A stretch of 64,000 nucleotides of DNA from Gaiellasilicea sp963789355. Its GTDB lineage: Bacteria > Actinomycetota > Thermoleophilia > Gaiellales > Gaiellaceae. This document shows, in pieces, positions 15,822 through 26,636 of this stretch; position 1 is the stretch's first letter; each line of letters opens with the position of its first letter. The position numbers and the translations under genes were made by a program. The notes under the pieces were generated by a model, which did no database searches, was not told the DNA's origin, and worked only from the letters and a program-made list of their open reading frames with translations. The stretch covers positions 496,001-560,000 of the forward strand of contig CAWBKK010000010.1 of assembly GCA_963789355.1 (NCBI GenBank). Reading direction: 5' to 3'.

Positions 15822-16712
15822 TCAGACTTGGAGGAAGCGGCGCAACGTGATGCCGGATCCGACAGCGCCGACCGTGAGGCCGACGAGGACGACGATCAGG
15901 GCGATCGTCGGGAACGACCAAGCCTCGACGCCGGCGCCGGCGTCGAATTCGTCGGTGATCCGCTCGAGCACGACGGCCTTGCCGATCAGGAGCAGGAGCA
16001 CGGCGGCGACCGAGCCGAGAATGCCGCAGAGCAGCCCTTCGAGCATGAACGGCCCGCGTACGAACCAGTTGGTGGCACCCACCAGCTTCATCACCTCGAT
16101 CTCCCGCTTGCGCGAGAAGATCGAGAGCCGGATCGTGTTCGCGATCAGGAGCGCCGACGAGATCAGGAGCACGATCGTCGCAAGGAGGAAGGCGCTCGAG
16201 AGGACGCGGGCGACCGTGAGCACCCGATCGGAGACGACACCGCCGTCGTTGATCTTCTCCACCCCCGGCGGCAGCGTCGGCGCTCGCAGGTTGCGGCCGA
16301 TCGCCTTGGCGTTCTCACCGTCGGCCGGGGTCACCTCGAACGCGGCCGGAAGCGGGTTGCCGGGCAGGTTCTCGACGATCTCGGGCTGCAGCTTGCGCAT
16401 CCGGTCGAGCGCCTCGGCCTTCGAGACGAACGTGACCTCCTTGACCAGGGGGTCCGAGTTGAGCTTCGCGCGCACGGCGTTGATCTGGGCCGGCTGCGCC
16501 TCCTGCTTGCAGGTCGACTCGGTGCAGAAGTAGACCTTGACCAGCAGCTTCTCCTTCTGGTGGTCGCCGAACGCCTGCGCCCACGAGCCGAGCGCGATGA
16601 AGAGGCCGAGCAGGAACATCCCGATCAGCACGGTCATCGTCGCCGCGATCGTGGTCGAGAGATTCGCGGCGAGCGAGCGAACCGACTCCGAGAAGAGCAG
16701 CTTCAGCCTCAT
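15822..16712 (-). CDS. ftsX: cell division protein FtsX
   Basis: A 296-residue FtsX with the usual topology. One N-terminal membrane helix (TTIAATMTVLIGMFLLGLFI) is followed by an extracellular domain of about 120 residues containing two cysteines (FCTEST, TCKQE), then three C-terminal helices with the conserved cytoplasmic loop RLSIFSRKREIEVMKLVGAT. FtsX with FtsE controls cell-wall hydrolases at the division septum. The ATG overlaps the ftsE stop, so translation is coupled. Confidence 0.95.
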   Translation of the reverse strand: MRLKLLFSESVRSLAANLSTTIAATMTVLIGMFLLGLFIALGSWAQAFGDHQKEKLLVKVYFCTESTCKQEAQPAQINAVRAKLNSDPLVKEVTFVSKAEALDRMRKLQPEIVENLPGNPLPAAFEVTPADGENAKAIGRNLRAPTLPPGVEKINDGGVVSDRVLTVARVLSSAFLLATIVLLISSALLIANTIRLSIFSRKREIEVMKLVGATNWFVRGPFMLEGLLCGILGSVAAVLLLLIGKAVVLERITDEFDAGAGVEAWSFPTIALIVVLVGLTVGAVGSGITLRRFLQV

Positions 16713-17521
16713 TCGCTCTCGTAGCCTCCCCGCCGCTCGTCGCGCGCCAAACGTCCGTCCTCGAGCGCAATCACCCGGCGGCGCATCTTGTCGACCATCT
16801 CGCGGTCGTGGGTGACCATCAGGATCGTCGTCCCCGCGCGGTTGATCCGGTAGAGCAGCTGCATGATCCCGACCGACGTGTCGGGATCGAGGTTCCCGGT
16901 CGGCTCGTCGCAGATCAGGAGCGGCGGATGGTTGACGACCGCGCGCGCGATCGAGACGCGCTGCTGCTCGCCGCCCGAGAGCTCGTCGGGAAGGGACGCC
17001 ATCTTGTCCGAGAGCCCGACGAGCGAGAGCACCTCCGGCACCTTGCGGCGGATGCTCGTCGAGCTCTCGCCCTGCACCTTCAGCGCGTAGGCGACATTCT
17101 CCGCGGCGGAGCGGTCGCGGAGGAGCTTGAAGTCCTGGAAGACGCAGCCGACGTTGCGGCGCAGCAACGGCACCTTCGAGTGCTTGAGGCGCGTCAGATC
17201 GCGGCCGCCGACCAGGATCCGGCCCGAGCTCGGCTCGAGCTCCTTCAGGAGCAGGCGGATCATCGTCGACTTGCCCGACCCGGAGGCGCCGACGACGAAG
17301 ACGAACTCGCCCTTGTCGATCACGAAGGAGACCTCGTTGAGGGCGACGACGTTCGGGTCGTAGACCTTGGTCACACCCTCGAAGACGATCATCGTCCCCG
17401 CGATCGCGGGGTCGACGGGGACGCCGTTCTGCGGAACGACCGCGGGTTCGGTCACGGTTTGGGTCACGTCGGTCTGCATCTCGAGATCAGTCACCGGAAT
17501 CGAGGAGGAGGTCGGCCGCAT
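16709..17521 (-). CDS. ftsE: cell division ATP-binding protein FtsE
   Basis: An ABC ATPase with Walker A GASGSGKS, signature LSGGEQQRVSIARA, Walker B LLICDEPTGNLDP and the H-loop MVTHDRE. The FtsE core starts at MIVFEGVTKVYDP; the annotated frame adds about 43 N-terminal residues rich in Thr/Pro/Val, so a start at that internal methionine (after GCGGGGACG) is also possible. It pairs with FtsX. It is overlapped by ftsX downstream and sits 48 bases after prfB. Confidence 0.95.
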   Translation of the reverse strand: MRPTSSSIPVTDLEMQTDVTQTVTEPAVVPQNGVPVDPAIAGTMIVFEGVTKVYDPNVVALNEVSFVIDKGEFVFVVGASGSGKSTMIRLLLKELEPSSGRILVGGRDLTRLKHSKVPLLRRNVGCVFQDFKLLRDRSAAENVAYALKVQGESSTSIRRKVPEVLSLVGLSDKMASLPDELSGGEQQRVSIARAVVNHPPLLICDEPTGNLDPDTSVGIMQLLYRINRAGTTILMVTHDREMVDKMRRRVIALEDGRLARDERRGGYESE

Positions 17522-17569
17522 CGGGCCGCTCCGGCAGCTGTGGATAAGCCAGTCTAGCCAACGGGTCGG

Positions 17570-18674
17570 TTAGACGGCCTTCCCCGCGGCCTTGGCGAGC
17601 AGGTACTCGCGCACGAAGCCGTCGAGGTTCCCGTCGAGGACGCCCTGCGCGTTTCCGACCTCGTAGCCGGTGCGGAGGTCCTTGACGAGCTGGTAGGGCT
17701 GGAGCACATAGCTCCGGATTTGACTTCCGAAGCCGGTGTCCTGCGCGGCGCCGCGCTCGCGGGCGAGCTCGGCCTCGCGCTCTTCCTCCTGCAGCTCGAC
17801 GAGACGCGACTTGAGGATCCGCAGCGCGGTCTGCTTGTTCGAGGTCTGGGAGCGCTCGTTCTGGCACTGGACGACGATCCCGCTCGGGAGATGCGTGATC
17901 CGGACGGCTGAGTCGGTCTTGTTCACGTGCTGGCCGCCCGCACCGGACGCGCGGTAGGTGTCGATGCGGAGGTCGTCCTCGTTGATCTCGACGGAGCTCT
18001 CATCGGGCAGGAGCGGGGCGACGACGACCTGCGCGAAGGCGGTGTGGCGCCGGTGGGCGCTGTCGAACGGGCTCAGCCGTACCAGCCGGTGGACGCCCCG
18101 CTCGGCCTTGAAGAGGCCGTACGCGTTCTCGCCCTTCGCGGTCAGCGTGGCGGATTTCAGCCCTGCCTCCTCGCCCGGGCTCGCCTCGACGAGCTCCGCC
18201 TGGAAGCCGCGGTCGGCAGCCCAACGCAGGTACATCCGCAGGAGCATCTCGGCCCAGTCCTGGGCGTCGGTTCCGCCCGCGCCGGCGTGGATCGAGACGA
18301 CCGCGTCGCCGCCGTCGTACTCGCCGTTGAAGAGCGCGTCCTCCTGAAGCCGCTCGAGCTCGTGACGAAGCGGCTGCAGCTGCGTCTCGATGTCAGCGGA
18401 CAGCTCGGGCTCGAGCTGGAGCAGCTCGGCGGCGTCGTCGTGCTCGCCCTGCAGGCGCTCGTAGCGCTCGAGGCGCTTCGTCAGGCGCGAATGCTCGGTC
18501 GAGACGGCTGCAGCGCGGCTCTGGTCGTCCCAGAAGCCGGGTGCGCCCATCTCCGCCTCGAGCTCGGTGACGCGGGACGCGACGGCGTCCGGGTCAAAGG
18601 TAATCACGAACCCAGGCGAGCTGGGCTCTGATCTCCTCGAGCTGCTGGTCGAGCGGGATCGCGGTCTCGGACAT
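17570..18674 (-). CDS. prfB: peptide chain release factor 2, expressed by programmed +1 frameshift
   Basis: The downstream frame encodes RF2 with GGQHVNKTDSAVRI (the GGQ hydrolysis motif); the SPF stop-recognition tripeptide is visible in VRLSPFDSAHR. A 26-codon first frame starts at ATG 18674 (MSETAIPLDQQLEEIRAQLA) and ends at CTT TGA C (18599-18593), the classical RF2 autoregulatory slippery site. A +1 shift at CTT joins YL to DPDAVAS, giving 367 residues. The stimulatory Shine-Dalgarno-like AGGGGG is not obvious; TGGG is the nearest. RF2 releases peptides at UGA/UAA. The start lies two bases after secA. Confidence 0.95.
18593..18599 (-). promoter_or_regulatory. prfB programmed frameshift site CTTTGAC
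   Basis: On the minus strand the heptamer CTT TGA C ends the first prfB frame. When RF2 is scarce the ribosome pauses at UGA and slips +1, so RF2 level controls its own synthesis. The following frame (GAC CCG GAC...) continues without a break into the RF2 body. Confidence 0.93.
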
Positions 18675-18676
18675 CT

Positions 18677-21364
<2,688 letters not shown>

Positions 21365-21411
21365 CCCGCCTTCACGGACGTCTAACAGGGTCGCGCTAGC
21401 GTCAAACGGCG

Positions 21412-22338
21412 ATGCTGCGAATCCTCACTCTCGCTCTCCTGCTCGCGCTGTCGTCCGCCGCCGGAGCCGCGACGGGCCGCGAGCGGCAGATCGCCGGCCC
21501 GGTCTCGGCCGTCTCGCTCTCCGGCACGGAGGTCGGCTACGCGGACGAGTACCGCCGCGGCTGTCACGAGGTGCGGCTCTGGAGCGTCACCTCGTTCGCC
21601 GACCGGCGGCTCGCGAGCCACTGCTTCGAAAGCACGAGCACCGGCAGCGGGGTCGGCGGCGTCATCGCCTCGGAAGGCCGGGCCCTGTGGCTCACCTACG
21701 CCGGCGGCAACATCCGCGAGTGGTCGCTCTGGACGAAGGCCGGGAAGGCGCCGGCGAAGCGGCTCGCATTCCGGGCGGCAGACGTCGACGGACCGGCCCC
21801 GGTCGTCCTCGGGGGCGTCTGGGAGGGCTCCCTGCCGTACGCGATCGGACGCACGATCGTCGTCCTTCATCCCAATGGATCACGGAGGTTCTCGCTGACC
21901 GCAGCCGACCGCGTGGTGGCGGTGAGCGCCAACTCGCGTGGATATGCGGCCGTGCTCGCCAACGGCGCCGTGCTGACGATCTCTCAGGCGGGTGTGGTGC
22001 TCCGTGAGCGAGCCTTCGCGCCCGGCGCTGTCCAGGCTGCCGTGCTCGCCGCGCCGGGACTCGTCGTCAAGACGGCTGCCGGGCTGGAAGTGCACCGGGA
22101 CGACACCGTGCGGACGATCCCGCTCCCCCGCGGCGCGCGCTTCCTCGGCTTCTCCGAGTGGCGGGTCGCCTACGCGACGGGTCGCGAGCTGCGACTCATT
22201 CACGTCGCCAGCGGCCAGGATGGACTCCTCCACCGGCTCCCTTCGCCGGGCTTCCACGCGCAATTCGGCCGCCGCGGGCTCGTCTACGCGAGCGGGCGCA
22301 CGCTCGGCTTCGAGATCCGGTCGAGACTCGGGGGCTAG
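21412..22338 (+). CDS. secreted propeller-like protein
   Basis: A 308-residue exported protein with a short signal peptide (MLRILTLALLLALSSAAGA). The remainder is a run of short strands with Gly/Ala turns (LWLTYAGGNIREWSLW, PYAIGRTIVVLHPNGS, LVVKTAAGLEVHRDD, LVYASGRTLGFEI), like a degenerate beta-propeller. It resembles in style, but not in motif, the PD40 proteins at the left of the window. Two cysteines (RRGCHEV, SHCFES) may form a disulfide. Function unknown. It is divergent from secA and overlaps the next minus-strand gene by four bases. Confidence 0.65.
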   Translation: MLRILTLALLLALSSAAGAATGRERQIAGPVSAVSLSGTEVGYADEYRRGCHEVRLWSVTSFADRRLASHCFESTSTGSGVGGVIASEGRALWLTYAGGNIREWSLWTKAGKAPAKRLAFRAADVDGPAPVVLGGVWEGSLPYAIGRTIVVLHPNGSRRFSLTAADRVVAVSANSRGYAAVLANGAVLTISQAGVVLRERAFAPGAVQAAVLAAPGLVVKTAAGLEVHRDDTVRTIPLPRGARFLGFSEWRVAYATGRELRLIHVASGQDGLLHRLPSPGFHAQFGRRGLVYASGRTLGFEIRSRLGG

Positions 22339-22835
22339 AGGCGCGAGACCGCAACCTCGAAGAGGTCGCCGTCGATCCGGCGGCCGAGGATCACCTGCTC
22401 GTCCTCCACGAGCTCGAACTCGTCGAGCTGTTCCGACGGGAAAGCCCGCACCTCGATCCGCTTCGCTGCGACCGCCCACAGGCCGTCGCCTCTGCGGACG
22501 GCCTCCGCGCGGTACGGCGCCTCGATCGTCGACTCGACGGCTTCCGCCAGCGGGACGAGGGCGCCGTCCGGAACATCCTCGGTGACAACGATCGTCCCGT
22601 CCCCCAGCGCCACGAAATGCACCTCACTGCCGGGAAGGTCGGTCTGCACGGTCGCGACGGTGTCCCACTGGCGTTGGCGATGAACGCCGTGGATGCCGAC
22701 GGCGTCGCTGTTCGCGACGTCGTGGAGGAAGCCTGAGAAGGCACTCGGCTCCCGCGGCGGCGTCAGGCCGATGTCGAGATTCGCCTCTTCCGCGAGCTGC
22801 TCGTGCAGAGGCTTGCCGCGGCGGAAGAATCCCAC
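22335..22835 (-). CDS. conserved hypothetical protein next to hpf
   Basis: A 166-residue soluble protein without signal or membrane segments. It starts with MGFFRRGKPLHEQLAEEANL and has mixed alpha/beta content with acidic strands (FHDVANS-like loop, VHFVALGDGTIVVTED). It follows hpf by one base and is likely co-transcribed. I do not recognise the family; similar small proteins are found beside the hibernation factor gene in related actinobacteria, but I infer no function. Confidence 0.65.
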   Translation of the reverse strand: MGFFRRGKPLHEQLAEEANLDIGLTPPREPSAFSGFLHDVANSDAVGIHGVHRQRQWDTVATVQTDLPGSEVHFVALGDGTIVVTEDVPDGALVPLAEAVESTIEAPYRAEAVRRGDGLWAVAAKRIEVRAFPSEQLDEFELVEDEQVILGRRIDGDLFEVAVSRL

Positions 22836-22836
22836 G

Positions 22837-23382
22837 CTACTGCTGCGGCTCGATCAGCCCGTAGGCGCCGTCGCGACGACGGTAGACGACGTTCTGCTTG
22901 CCCGACTCGACGTTGACGAAGACGAAGAAGTCGTGACCGATCAACTCGAGCTCGACCGTCGCTTCCTCCGGCGTCAGCGGCTGGAGATCGAACTGCTTCG
23001 ACTTGACGATCATCCGCTCGAGCTGTTCGTCGGAGAACGTCGGCTCGTCCGAGCCGGCGCCGTTCGCGCGGCGGGCCGTCACCCGACGGCTGCGCTTCTC
23101 GCGATACCGCTTCACCTGCCGCTCCAGCTTGTCCGCGAGCTGGTCGATCGAGGCCTCGAAGCCTGCGGAGCGCTCCCGGACCCGCAACGTCGAGCCCTTC
23201 GTCCAGACCGTCGCTTCCGCGATGTGGTCGTCCGCGATCGACGGGTTGGTCTCGAGCGTCAGCTCCACCTCGATCTGGGTCGGCTCCGGAAGCTGCTTCT
23301 CGATCTTGTCGAACTTGTCCGCGGCGTACCTCCGGATCGCGTCGTTGACCTCGACGTTTCGGCCTTTGACCTCGAGTCGCAT
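22837..23382 (-). CDS. hpf: ribosome hibernation promoting factor, long form
   Basis: A 181-residue long HPF. The N-terminal S30AE domain (MRLEVKGRNVEVNDAIRRYA to the RSAGFEASIDQLADKLERQV helix) binds in the decoding region. A variable linker (TARRANGAGSDEPTFSD) leads to the C-terminal dimerisation domain with KSKQFDLQPLTPEEA and HDFFVFVNVESG. It dimerises ribosomes into inactive 100S particles in stationary phase. Its location between comF and secA is a common arrangement in Gram-positive lineages. Confidence 0.95.
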   Translation of the reverse strand: MRLEVKGRNVEVNDAIRRYAADKFDKIEKQLPEPTQIEVELTLETNPSIADDHIAEATVWTKGSTLRVRERSAGFEASIDQLADKLERQVKRYREKRSRRVTARRANGAGSDEPTFSDEQLERMIVKSKQFDLQPLTPEEATVELELIGHDFFVFVNVESGKQNVVYRRRDGAYGLIEPQQ

Positions 23383-23464
23383 CGCGTCTCCTCCGTCCGC
23401 TGGTTGCGGTCAGGTTATCCGACCGCGGACGGGTCGGCCGTCGCTGCCGGAGCACGCGCTCCCC

Positions 23465-24124
23465 TCAGCGCACGGCCCGCGCGAGCGTGATCACCTCCAC
23501 CCTGCGAGCGCCGCCCTGGCGCAGCGCGGAGGCGGCCGCCCCGGCAGTTGCGCCGCTCGTGTAGACGTCGTCGACGAGGCAAACGCGTGGCGGCGACGCT
23601 CGCGCCGAGGCGAACGCGCCGCGAACGTTCCGCCGACGCTCCTGCAACCCGAGGCCCCGCTGGCGATCGACCGAGCGCGCACGACCGATGAGCGGTGCAA
23701 CCGGCAGCTCCCAGACACGCCCGAGCTCGCGAGCGAGCGCCTCGGCCGGCCGGTGTCCCCGATCGAGTGCGCGGTCGCCGTCGGACGGAACGAACGCAAG
23801 CACCGGGACGGCTGGGCGCGAGAGTGTCTCGGCGATGATCGCTGCCGCCTCCCGAGCGAGCCGACGCTGCCCCCGCTCCTTCCACGCCTGGACGAACCGC
23901 CGGGCGGTGGCGTCGTAGACGATCGCCGCGCGCGCGGTCGCGAACGCGATCCTCCGGCCGGCGCACTCGGCACACCGCCGCACCGGCCAGGCGCCGGGAG
24001 AGCCGCAGCGGTCGCAGAGCGGCGGCGCCAGCCGGATCAGCGAGTCGCGGCAGCCGAGGCAGAACGCACGTCCGGGCAACTCGCAGGCGGCGCACCGGTT
24101 CGGCAGCAGGATGTCGAGGAGCAC
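23465..24124 (-). CDS. comF: ComF family phosphoribosyltransferase-like protein
   Basis: A 219-residue ComF homologue. The N-terminus has zinc-ribbon cysteines (CAACELPG, FCLGC, CDRCGSP, CAEC). The C-terminal type I PRTase fold ends with the PRPP-binding VCLVDDVYTSGAT loop. ComF helps DNA uptake in competent bacteria, but many non-competent actinobacteria keep it and its exact role is open. Overlap with other competence genes is not seen here. Confidence 0.88.
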   Translation of the reverse strand: MLLDILLPNRCAACELPGRAFCLGCRDSLIRLAPPLCDRCGSPGAWPVRRCAECAGRRIAFATARAAIVYDATARRFVQAWKERGQRRLAREAAAIIAETLSRPAVPVLAFVPSDGDRALDRGHRPAEALARELGRVWELPVAPLIGRARSVDRQRGLGLQERRRNVRGAFASARASPPRVCLVDDVYTSGATAGAAASALRQGGARRVEVITLARAVR

Positions 24125-24181
24125 TGTCTCGACCGTACGCGGACATCCGTCACGAGAGCGTCACACAAATGTGACAACTCT

Positions 24182-24955
24182 CTAAATCTCGAGCCGGTAC
24201 TCCTGCCGCTCGGGCAGCCCCTGGGCGCGGCGGAGCATGTTGTCGGCGGCGAGCAACTGCTCCTTGTCGCCGATGTCGAGCCAGCTGCCGGTGAACCCGT
24301 AGCCGTAGACCGGCTCGCGCGACCGGAGCCACTCGAAGAAGCTCCCCGACTGATCGGGCGCATTCCCTTCCGCAAGGTACTGCGTCACGAGCGGGAGATG
24401 CTCGCGGTGGTAGATGTAGGTCGCGGTCGCGCACAGAGTGGTGCTCGGGTCGGCGGGCTTCTCCTCGAAGGCGATCACCCGATCGTCGTCGTCGAGCTCG
24501 ACGACGCCGTACTGGCTCGCGAGCCGGAGGTCGCCCACGTCCCTGATCGCAACTGCGCTCGCGGTGCCCTTGCCGCGCCAGAAGTCGACGTAGCCCTGCA
24601 GGTCGTACTCGAAGAGGTTGTCGCCGGCGATCACGATCACGTCCTCGTCGGCGATCTCGGCCCGGTCGAGCGTGAAGGCGACGTCGCCGATGGCTCCTAG
24701 GCGATCCTCGTTCGTGCTCGTCCCGTCGTCGTGCACGGTGACGCCTTCCTTGGACAGCGCCCACTGCTCGAAGTCCTGGGCGAAACGGCTGTTCGTGACG
24801 ACGTGCACGTCGTCGACCTCCTCCACGTCCCGGATCCGCTCCAGGATCCAGTCGACCATCGGCCGCCCCCCGATCGGGAGCAGGCACTTGGAGAGATCGT
24901 CGGTCAGCGGCTGCAGCCTCGTCGCATAGCCCCCCGCGAGGATGATCGCTTTCAT
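24182..24955 (-). CDS. sugar nucleotidyltransferase (NDP-sugar pyrophosphorylase type)
   Basis: A 257-residue nucleotidyltransferase beginning at ATG 24955 (MKAIILAGGYATRLQPLT), which overlaps the preceding stop as ATGA. The signature G-x-x-T-R loop is followed by the KCLLPIGGRPMVDWIL segment and the GDNLFEYDL metal/substrate motif. It lacks the left-handed helix tail of GlmU-type enzymes, so it is a minimal GalU/RmlA-like enzyme making an NDP-sugar from a sugar-1-phosphate. The operon (ahcY-mtnA-nucleotidyltransferase) is an unusual setting for it. Confidence 0.85.
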   Translation of the reverse strand: MKAIILAGGYATRLQPLTDDLSKCLLPIGGRPMVDWILERIRDVEEVDDVHVVTNSRFAQDFEQWALSKEGVTVHDDGTSTNEDRLGAIGDVAFTLDRAEIADEDVIVIAGDNLFEYDLQGYVDFWRGKGTASAVAIRDVGDLRLASQYGVVELDDDDRVIAFEEKPADPSTTLCATATYIYHREHLPLVTQYLAEGNAPDQSGSFFEWLRSREPVYGYGFTGSWLDIGDKEQLLAADNMLRRAQGLPERQEYRLEI

Positions 24956-25677
24956 CCGAACTGGTGCTCCTTGACGGCGTCGAGACCATCCTCCGGGCCC
25001 CACTGGTGCGCGATTCCCCGCGAGTCCAGCAGCTCCTCGACGCCACGCTCGAGCTCTTGCTGGAACGTCGGATCGCCCGTCGCGAGCACCCGGATCAGCG
25101 CCGCCTCGAGGAAGCCCCGCTCCCAGCCCTGCTCACGTTCCAGCTCCTGGAGCGGGCCGCGAAGCTGGTCGTGGTACGGCGGCCACCGCTGCTCGGCTGC
25201 GAAGAGCAGCCGGACGAGACAGAGGCAGGAATGCGCCGCCTGCAACCGCCCGCCGAGCTCGTCGCCGCGACGCCACGCCTTCAGCGAACGGAAGAAGCAG
25301 TTCAGATAGTCGTCGTAGAGGTCGTCGAGACTCCCGGCCGCCGACCTGTTCGCGTGCGTGACGATCCGCTCGAGGAGCCCGGCGACCTCGCCGTTGGTGT
25401 CGGCGACGACCGTAGCGGTGACAAACATGCCTGTGTAGCCGTCCGTTGTCTCGGCACGGAGCCGCAGCCGCTCCGGCGAGGAGTAGACGACATCCAGCAC
25501 CGGTGGGCCTGGCCGCTTCTCGCGATGCTCGGCGTAGCTCTCGTCCGTAACCACGCGAACGAGGTCGAAGTCGGAGTCCGGCCCATGCGTGCCCGCCGGC
25601 CGGGAGCCATGGAGGATCAGCCCGATCGAGTCGGGATCGGCCTTGACTTCGGCGATCAGCTCGTCCAGCCCCGTCAT
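24952..25677 (-). CDS. pol-beta-superfamily nucleotidyltransferase, DUF4037-like
   Basis: A 241-residue protein. Near the N-terminus is LILHGSRPAGTHGPDSDFDL, the GS-x10-DxD signature of minimal nucleotidyltransferases (here DSDFDL). The C-terminal helical half (LDDLYDDYLNCFFRSLKAW, AAHSCLCLVRLLFAAEQ) resembles kanamycin-nucleotidyltransferase and DUF4037 proteins. The substrate is unknown. The start overlaps the stop of mtnA, and its own stop overlaps the next gene's start, so all are translationally coupled. Confidence 0.8.
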   Translation of the reverse strand: MTGLDELIAEVKADPDSIGLILHGSRPAGTHGPDSDFDLVRVVTDESYAEHREKRPGPPVLDVVYSSPERLRLRAETTDGYTGMFVTATVVADTNGEVAGLLERIVTHANRSAAGSLDDLYDDYLNCFFRSLKAWRRGDELGGRLQAAHSCLCLVRLLFAAEQRWPPYHDQLRGPLQELEREQGWERGFLEAALIRVLATGDPTFQQELERGVEELLDSRGIAHQWGPEDGLDAVKEHQFG

Positions 25678-26636
25678 CCGGCCGCCTCGCAAGGCAGCGA
25701 CTCGCCGTAGGGGTCGCGGTGAACGCCCTTCTCGGTCACGATCGCCGCGATCAACTCGGCCGGAGTGACATCGAACGCCGGATTGCGCGCGGTGAAGCGC
25801 GACGTGATCTCGGCGCCGTCGCGCTCCTCGATCGGGATACCGGCGCCGGTCGCCGTCGCCGGATCGATCGTCGAGGTCGGCGCGACCACGTAGAGCGGGA
25901 TCCCGTGATGGGCTGCGGCCACGGCGAGACCATACGTCCCGATCTTGTTGGCGGCGTCGCCGTTGGCGGCGATCCGGTCGGCGCCGGTGACGACGCAATC
26001 GACCTCGCCGCGGCTCATCAGATGCGCTGCCGCCGAGTCGGCGATCACGGCGTGCGGCACGCCGAGCGCTTCGAGCTCCCACGCCGTCAGCCGCGAGCCC
26101 TGGAGCAGCGGCCGCGTCTCGTCGATCCAGACGTGGGCGAGCAAACCAGCCTCCCAGGCGGCCCGGATCGCTCCGACCGCGGACCCGTAGCCACCGGTGG
26201 CGAGCCCGCCGGCGTTGCAGTGCGTCAGCACCTTCGACCCAGGACCGAACAGAGCTGCTGCATGGGCGCCCATGCGCCGGCACCGATCGACTTCCGTTCG
26301 GTGCAGGTCTCGGGCCCGCGCCGCAGAGGGGTCGGCGCGCAGCTGCTCGAGTGCCCAGACGAGGTTCACCGCCGTCGGCCTGGACTCGGCCAGGACGCGG
26401 TACGCGGCGTCCAGGTCCTCCCCGAGCTCGGCCGCGAGCGCGTAGCCGTACGCCGCGGCGATGCCGATCGCCGGCGCGCCGCGCACGGCGAGCGTCCGGA
26501 TCGCGGCCGCGACCTCGGCCGCCGACTCGCACCGGAGCTCGACTTCCTCGTCCGGAAGCCGGCGCTGGTCGAGCAGGACGACCGCGCCGGCTTCCAGACG
26601 AACGATCTGCTCGGGGGTTAGGTCCCTTCGTCCCAC
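25674..26636 (-). CDS. mtnA: methylthioribose-1-phosphate isomerase
   Basis: A 320-residue MtnA. The catalytic cysteine is in LTHCNAGGLATGGYGSA and the catalytic aspartate in VTGADRIAANGDAANKIGT; RTLAVRGAPAIGIAAAYG is also characteristic. It isomerises methylthioribose-1-phosphate in the methionine salvage pathway. I choose GTG 26636 (VGRRDLTPEQIV), which overlaps ahcY by 19 bases. No other methionine-salvage gene is in the window. Its coupling to ahcY links salvage of two methionine-cycle by-products. Confidence 0.93.
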   Translation of the reverse strand: MGRRDLTPEQIVRLEAGAVVLLDQRRLPDEEVELRCESAAEVAAAIRTLAVRGAPAIGIAAAYGYALAAELGEDLDAAYRVLAESRPTAVNLVWALEQLRADPSAARARDLHRTEVDRCRRMGAHAAALFGPGSKVLTHCNAGGLATGGYGSAVGAIRAAWEAGLLAHVWIDETRPLLQGSRLTAWELEALGVPHAVIADSAAAHLMSRGEVDCVVTGADRIAANGDAANKIGTYGLAVAAAHHGIPLYVVAPTSTIDPATATGAGIPIEERDGAEITSRFTARNPAFDVTPAELIAAIVTEKGVHRDPYGESLPCEAAG

